From an uncultured Candidatus Nemicrothrix sp. (GTDB taxonomy: Bacteria > Actinomycetota > Acidimicrobiia > Acidimicrobiales > Acidimicrobilacustridaceae), in contig CAIKHC010000353.1 in NCBI GenBank assembly GCA_903827085.1, positions 1 through 7,427 on the forward strand: a DNA stretch of 7,427 nt, in the 5' to 3' direction. The first letter of the stretch is position 1, and every line of letters starts with the position of its first letter. Positions 5,520 to 7,427 of this stretch are shown here, piece by piece. The notes under the pieces are model-generated. The model was not told where the DNA came from. It made no database searches and saw nothing but the letters and a program-made list of their open reading frames with translations. A program made the translations under genes and the position numbers.

Positions 5520-6896
5520 CTAGGAAGCAATCTTTAAGAGATCGATTGCTTCAACGAGTGCGATTCGCACAATGCGCTCGATTTCGTCGAATTCGGCCTG
5601 GCCTGCGATGAGTGGCGGAGACAACTGGATAACGGGGTCGCCACGATCATCGGCCCGGCAAACCAGACCGAGTTCAAGAAGCCGCTTCGACAAGTGGCCC
5701 CGCAACAACAGCTCCGCTTCATCAGCAGTGAACGTTTCTCGAGTAGCGGCATTCTTCACGAGCTCGATGCCGTAGAAGTACCCCATGCCGCGCACATCGC
5801 CAACGATGGGAAGGTCGCGAAGTTTTTCGAGCGTGGACCGGAACGCGGCTTCGTTTTCAAGAACGTGATCAATGAGGTGCTCGTTTTCGATCACATCGAG
5901 ATTGGCCATGGCCACGGCACAACTCACCGGGTGACCGCCGAAGGTGAAGCCATGCAGAAACGACACACCCTCGGCCGAGAATGGTTCAGCGATGTGATCG
6001 CTCACGATCATGACGCCGAGAGGCGAATAGCCAGAGGTGAGTCCTTTGGCCGAGGTGATGATGTCGGGCACGTAGCCCAGCCGATCGCAGGCGAACATCG
6101 AGCCAAGACGACCCCATGCACAAATAGTTTCGTCGCTGATCATGAGAATCCCGTAACGATCGCAGATCTCGCGCACACGGGCGAAGTACTCGTTGGGAGC
6201 GGTGAAGCAGCCACCGGCATTCTGCACTGGTTCAACAAAGACGCATGCAACGGTGTCGGGGCCTTCTCGCAGAATCATTGTTTCGATGTCGTCAGCGCAG
6301 GCGAGGTTGCAAGCGCTTTCGTTCGAACACATGGTGCAGCGATAGCGATTGGTATTTGCTGCGCGACCAACACCGGGTACGAGTGGTTCAAACATCTGAC
6401 GGAATGCGGGCACGCCAGTTAGCGAAAGCGCGCCCATGGTGGTGCCGTGATAGGAGAGATACCGAGTGATGGCTTTCGTACGCAATGGCTGCCCGCGCAA
6501 CTTGAAGTACTGACGTGCGAGCTTCCATGCGGACTCCACCGCTTCGCCGCCGCCGGTAGTGAAGAACACGCGGTTGAGATCGCCGGGGGCAAGGTTCGCG
6601 AGGCGCGCTGCAAGTTCGATGGCGTTGGGGTGGGCGTAGGTCCAGACGGGGAAGAACTCAAGGGTTGCTGCTTGTTGCGCTGCAGCTTCACCGAGTTCGG
6701 CGCGTCCGTGACCGATCTGCACGGTGAACAATCCGGCGAGACCGTCGAGATAACGCTTGCCGTCGACATCCCAGACCCAACAGCCTTGGCCGCGTTCCAT
6801 GATCGGGGCGCCGCCGTCTCCGGGGTCAAGCCTGCTGAAGTGTCCCCAAAGATGGGACTGGGCAAGCTGACGGAGTTCCGCAGGGGTGCGGCTCAT
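5520..6896 (-). CDS. Class III PLP-dependent aminotransferase with four-cysteine insertion
   Basis: A 458-residue omega-transaminase-type enzyme of normal family length. Landmarks: TTGGGEAVESAWKLAR (113-128) for PLP phosphate binding, SYHGTTMGALSLTG (148-161), FVEPVQNAGG (220-229), ILMISDETICAWGRLG (250-265) with D255, and SAKGLTSGYSPLG (282-294) with Schiff-base lysine K284. Between the YHG region and the EPVQ motif, CTMCSNESACNLAC (187-200) holds four cysteines, C187, C190, C196 and C200, in a C-x2-C-x5-C-x3-C pattern suggestive of a metal site or disulfides. The style is close to putrescine/omega-amino acid:pyruvate transaminases. The start is supported by GGGAG (6903-6907) 6 nt upstream of the ATG. 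It follows a PotC-like permease gene by 80 bp on the same strand, which suggests that its substrate is a transported amine, and it may also have its own promoter in that gap. Its sequence differs clearly from the convergent aminotransferase, so the two are not a recent duplication. Confidence 0.93.
   Translation of the reverse strand: MSRTPAELRQLAQSHLWGHFSRLDPGDGGAPIMERGQGCWVWDVDGKRYLDGLAGLFTVQIGHGRAELGEAAAQQAATLEFFPVWTYAHPNAIELAARLANLAPGDLNRVFFTTGGGEAVESAWKLARQYFKLRGQPLRTKAITRYLSYHGTTMGALSLTGVPAFRQMFEPLVPGVGRAANTNRYRCTMCSNESACNLACADDIETMILREGPDTVACVFVEPVQNAGGCFTAPNEYFARVREICDRYGILMISDETICAWGRLGSMFACDRLGYVPDIITSAKGLTSGYSPLGVMIVSDHIAEPFSAEGVSFLHGFTFGGHPVSCAVAMANLDVIENEHLIDHVLENEAAFRSTLEKLRDLPIVGDVRGMGYFYGIELVKNAATRETFTADEAELLLRGHLSKRLLELGLVCRADDRGDPVIQLSPPLIAGQAEFDEIERIVRIALVEAIDLLKIAS
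5524..5552. terminator. Perfect 9-bp inverted repeat at the aminotransferase convergent junction (possible bidirectional U-less terminator)
   Basis: GAAGCAATC (5524-5532) and GATTGCTTC (5544-5552) are perfect reverse complements around an 11-nt loop. The repeat begins 10 nt after the stop of the plus-strand aminotransferase and lies in the last codons of the minus-strand one, so both transcripts would carry the stem near their 3' ends. Neither side has a U-run, so ordinary intrinsic termination is not predicted; stems without U-tracts have been proposed as terminators or 3' end protectors in actinobacteria. Confidence 0.4.
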
Positions 6897-6902
6897 GAGA
6901 TG

Positions 6903-6907
6903 CTCCC
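6903..6907 (-). promoter_or_regulatory. Ribosome binding site of the second aminotransferase
   Basis: On the minus strand GGGAG is followed by 6 nt and the ATG at 6896. It is well placed, supports this start and argues against a leaderless transcript for this gene. Confidence 0.65.
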
Positions 6908-6926
6908 GGAAATGGTCGAAGCGCTG

Positions 6927-6955
6927 AGTCTTGCCCGGTGAAAGCGATTCGGCAA
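6927..6955 (-). promoter_or_regulatory. Candidate promoter in the permease-aminotransferase gap
   Basis: On the minus strand TTGCCG (6955-6950) and AAGACT (6932-6927) are separated by exactly 17 bp, a good housekeeping-type arrangement; AAGACT is the same -10-like hexamer seen before the metallo-hydrolase. A start about 7 nt downstream would give a leader of roughly 24 nt containing the GGGAG ribosome binding site. The aminotransferase could then be expressed apart from the transporter operon. Confidence 0.4.
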
Positions 6956-6962
6956 CGAACTT

Positions 6963-6983
6963 TGGTCAGGAAGTGGTCAGGAA
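6963..6983. repeat. Direct repeat, 10 nt with 11-nt period, across the permease stop codon
   Basis: TGGTCAGGAA occurs at 6963-6972 and again at 6974-6983 with one base between. The second copy includes the permease stop codon. The pair lies 7 bp upstream of the candidate -35 box at 6950-6955, a usual place for an activator that binds two half sites on one face of the helix. It may also be a chance small tandem duplication. Confidence 0.5.
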
Positions 6984-7427
6984 TCGCTCAGGCCAGCGAG
7001 CTTTTGTGCTCGGCGGTTGTTGAAGACCACCAAAAGCGCCGCCAGAACAATGCTGATGATGAGAAGGGCGGTCGAGAACACGTTGATCTGCACAGGGATC
7101 TTTGAGCGCTTCATGTTCCAAATCTGGATGGGGAAGGTGTTATCCAGACCCGAATTCAGGTACGTGATGATGAAGTCATCGAGCGATAGCGCAAAGGTGA
7201 GCATTGCGGCGGCGACGACGCCGGGGGCGATAAGCGGCAGGGTCACCTTGCGGAAGGTTCGGAATGCTGAAGCGCCAAGGTCAAGGGAGGCTTCTTCCAG
7301 TCGCCAATCGAATCCGCGAATACGAGCGCGCACGGTGGTGGCGACGTAGCTGACTGAGAACATCACCTGAGCGATGACGATGGTGATGAACCCTCGCGAC
7401 CAGTTGATGGACACGAACAAGGTGAGA
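6977..7427 (-). CDS. ABC transporter permease, PotC-like (spermidine/putrescine type; 5' truncated by window edge)
   Basis: This is the C-terminal part, about 150 residues, of an inner-membrane permease of the binding-protein-dependent ABC family; the frame is open to the window edge, so the start lies beyond it. Numbering from the TTG codon at 7420, a membrane segment at about 11-30 is followed by the cytoplasmic EAA loop that docks on the ATPase (EEASLDLGA at 42-50, then FRKVTLPLIAPG at 56-67), a second segment at about 68-88 containing the LSLDDFIITYL typical of PotC, a periplasmic-side stretch (about 89-112), a last segment at 113-133, and a basic tail NNRRAQK. Relatives import spermidine or putrescine and sometimes other cationic or carboxylated small molecules. 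The other permease, ATPase and binding protein genes are expected upstream, outside the window. A class III aminotransferase follows at 80 bp, consistent with amine uptake and breakdown. Confidence 0.88.
   Translation of the reverse strand, partial: LTLFVSINWSRGFITIVIAQVMFSVSYVATTVRARIRGFDWRLEEASLDLGASAFRTFRKVTLPLIAPGVVAAAMLTFALSLDDFIITYLNSGLDNTFPIQIWNMKRSKIPVQINVFSTALLIISIVLAALLVVFNNRRAQKLAGLSDS

Noticed and set aside
5694..6422. A 242-codon open frame on the plus strand, antisense to the second aminotransferase
   Set aside because: The minus strand has an unmistakable full-length aminotransferase with all catalytic motifs. The antisense frame shows no recognisable domain and is the kind of shadow frame expected from codon bias.

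Overview
This window is a compact stretch of chromosome. By eye the G+C content is moderately high (not computed), and the protein sequences look actinobacterial. The small glyoxalase-II-like hydrolase, the HxGH-type nucleotidyltransferase with a nearby Nit amidase, the class III aminotransferases and the polyamine-type ABC permease together recall Acidimicrobiia-like aquatic Actinomycetota. That placement is an inference from general familiarity, not from any search. Only about 199 of 7427 bases lie outside genes. There is no mobile element, CRISPR array, tRNA or rRNA, and no gap over 80 bases.

Layout from left to right: (1) the 3' three quarters of a larC-type gene for nickel-pincer cofactor synthesis (+); (2) a cytochrome P450 (-), 12 bp away and convergent; (3) a 67-bp divergent control region with a strong inverted repeat that covers the P450 ribosome binding site; (4) a metallo-beta-lactamase-fold hydrolase (+), whose end overlaps by 11 bp the end of (5) a Nit-family carbon-nitrogen hydrolase (-); (6) a NadD-like nucleotidyltransferase (-) that precedes the Nit gene in the same two-gene operon with a 4-bp ATGA overlap; (7) a 35-bp divergent control region; (8) a class III PLP aminotransferase (+); (9) a second, different class III aminotransferase (-), convergent at 5 bp and carrying an unusual four-cysteine cluster; (10) the 3' part of a PotC-like ABC permease (-), 80 bp upstream of gene 9 on the same strand.

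Functional reading: the permease and the two aminotransferases suggest uptake and transamination of a polyamine or other omega-amine, but no substrate can be read from sequence. LarC implies a nickel-pincer enzyme (LarA family) elsewhere in the genome. The P450, the hydrolase and the nucleotidyltransferase-Nit pair look like separate housekeeping or accessory functions packed side by side. I see no clear new multi-gene system. The most notable items are regulatory: the hairpin over the P450 ribosome binding site, the mirrored leaderless-type starts, and a one-turn direct repeat beside a candidate promoter. The cysteine cluster in the second aminotransferase also deserves attention.
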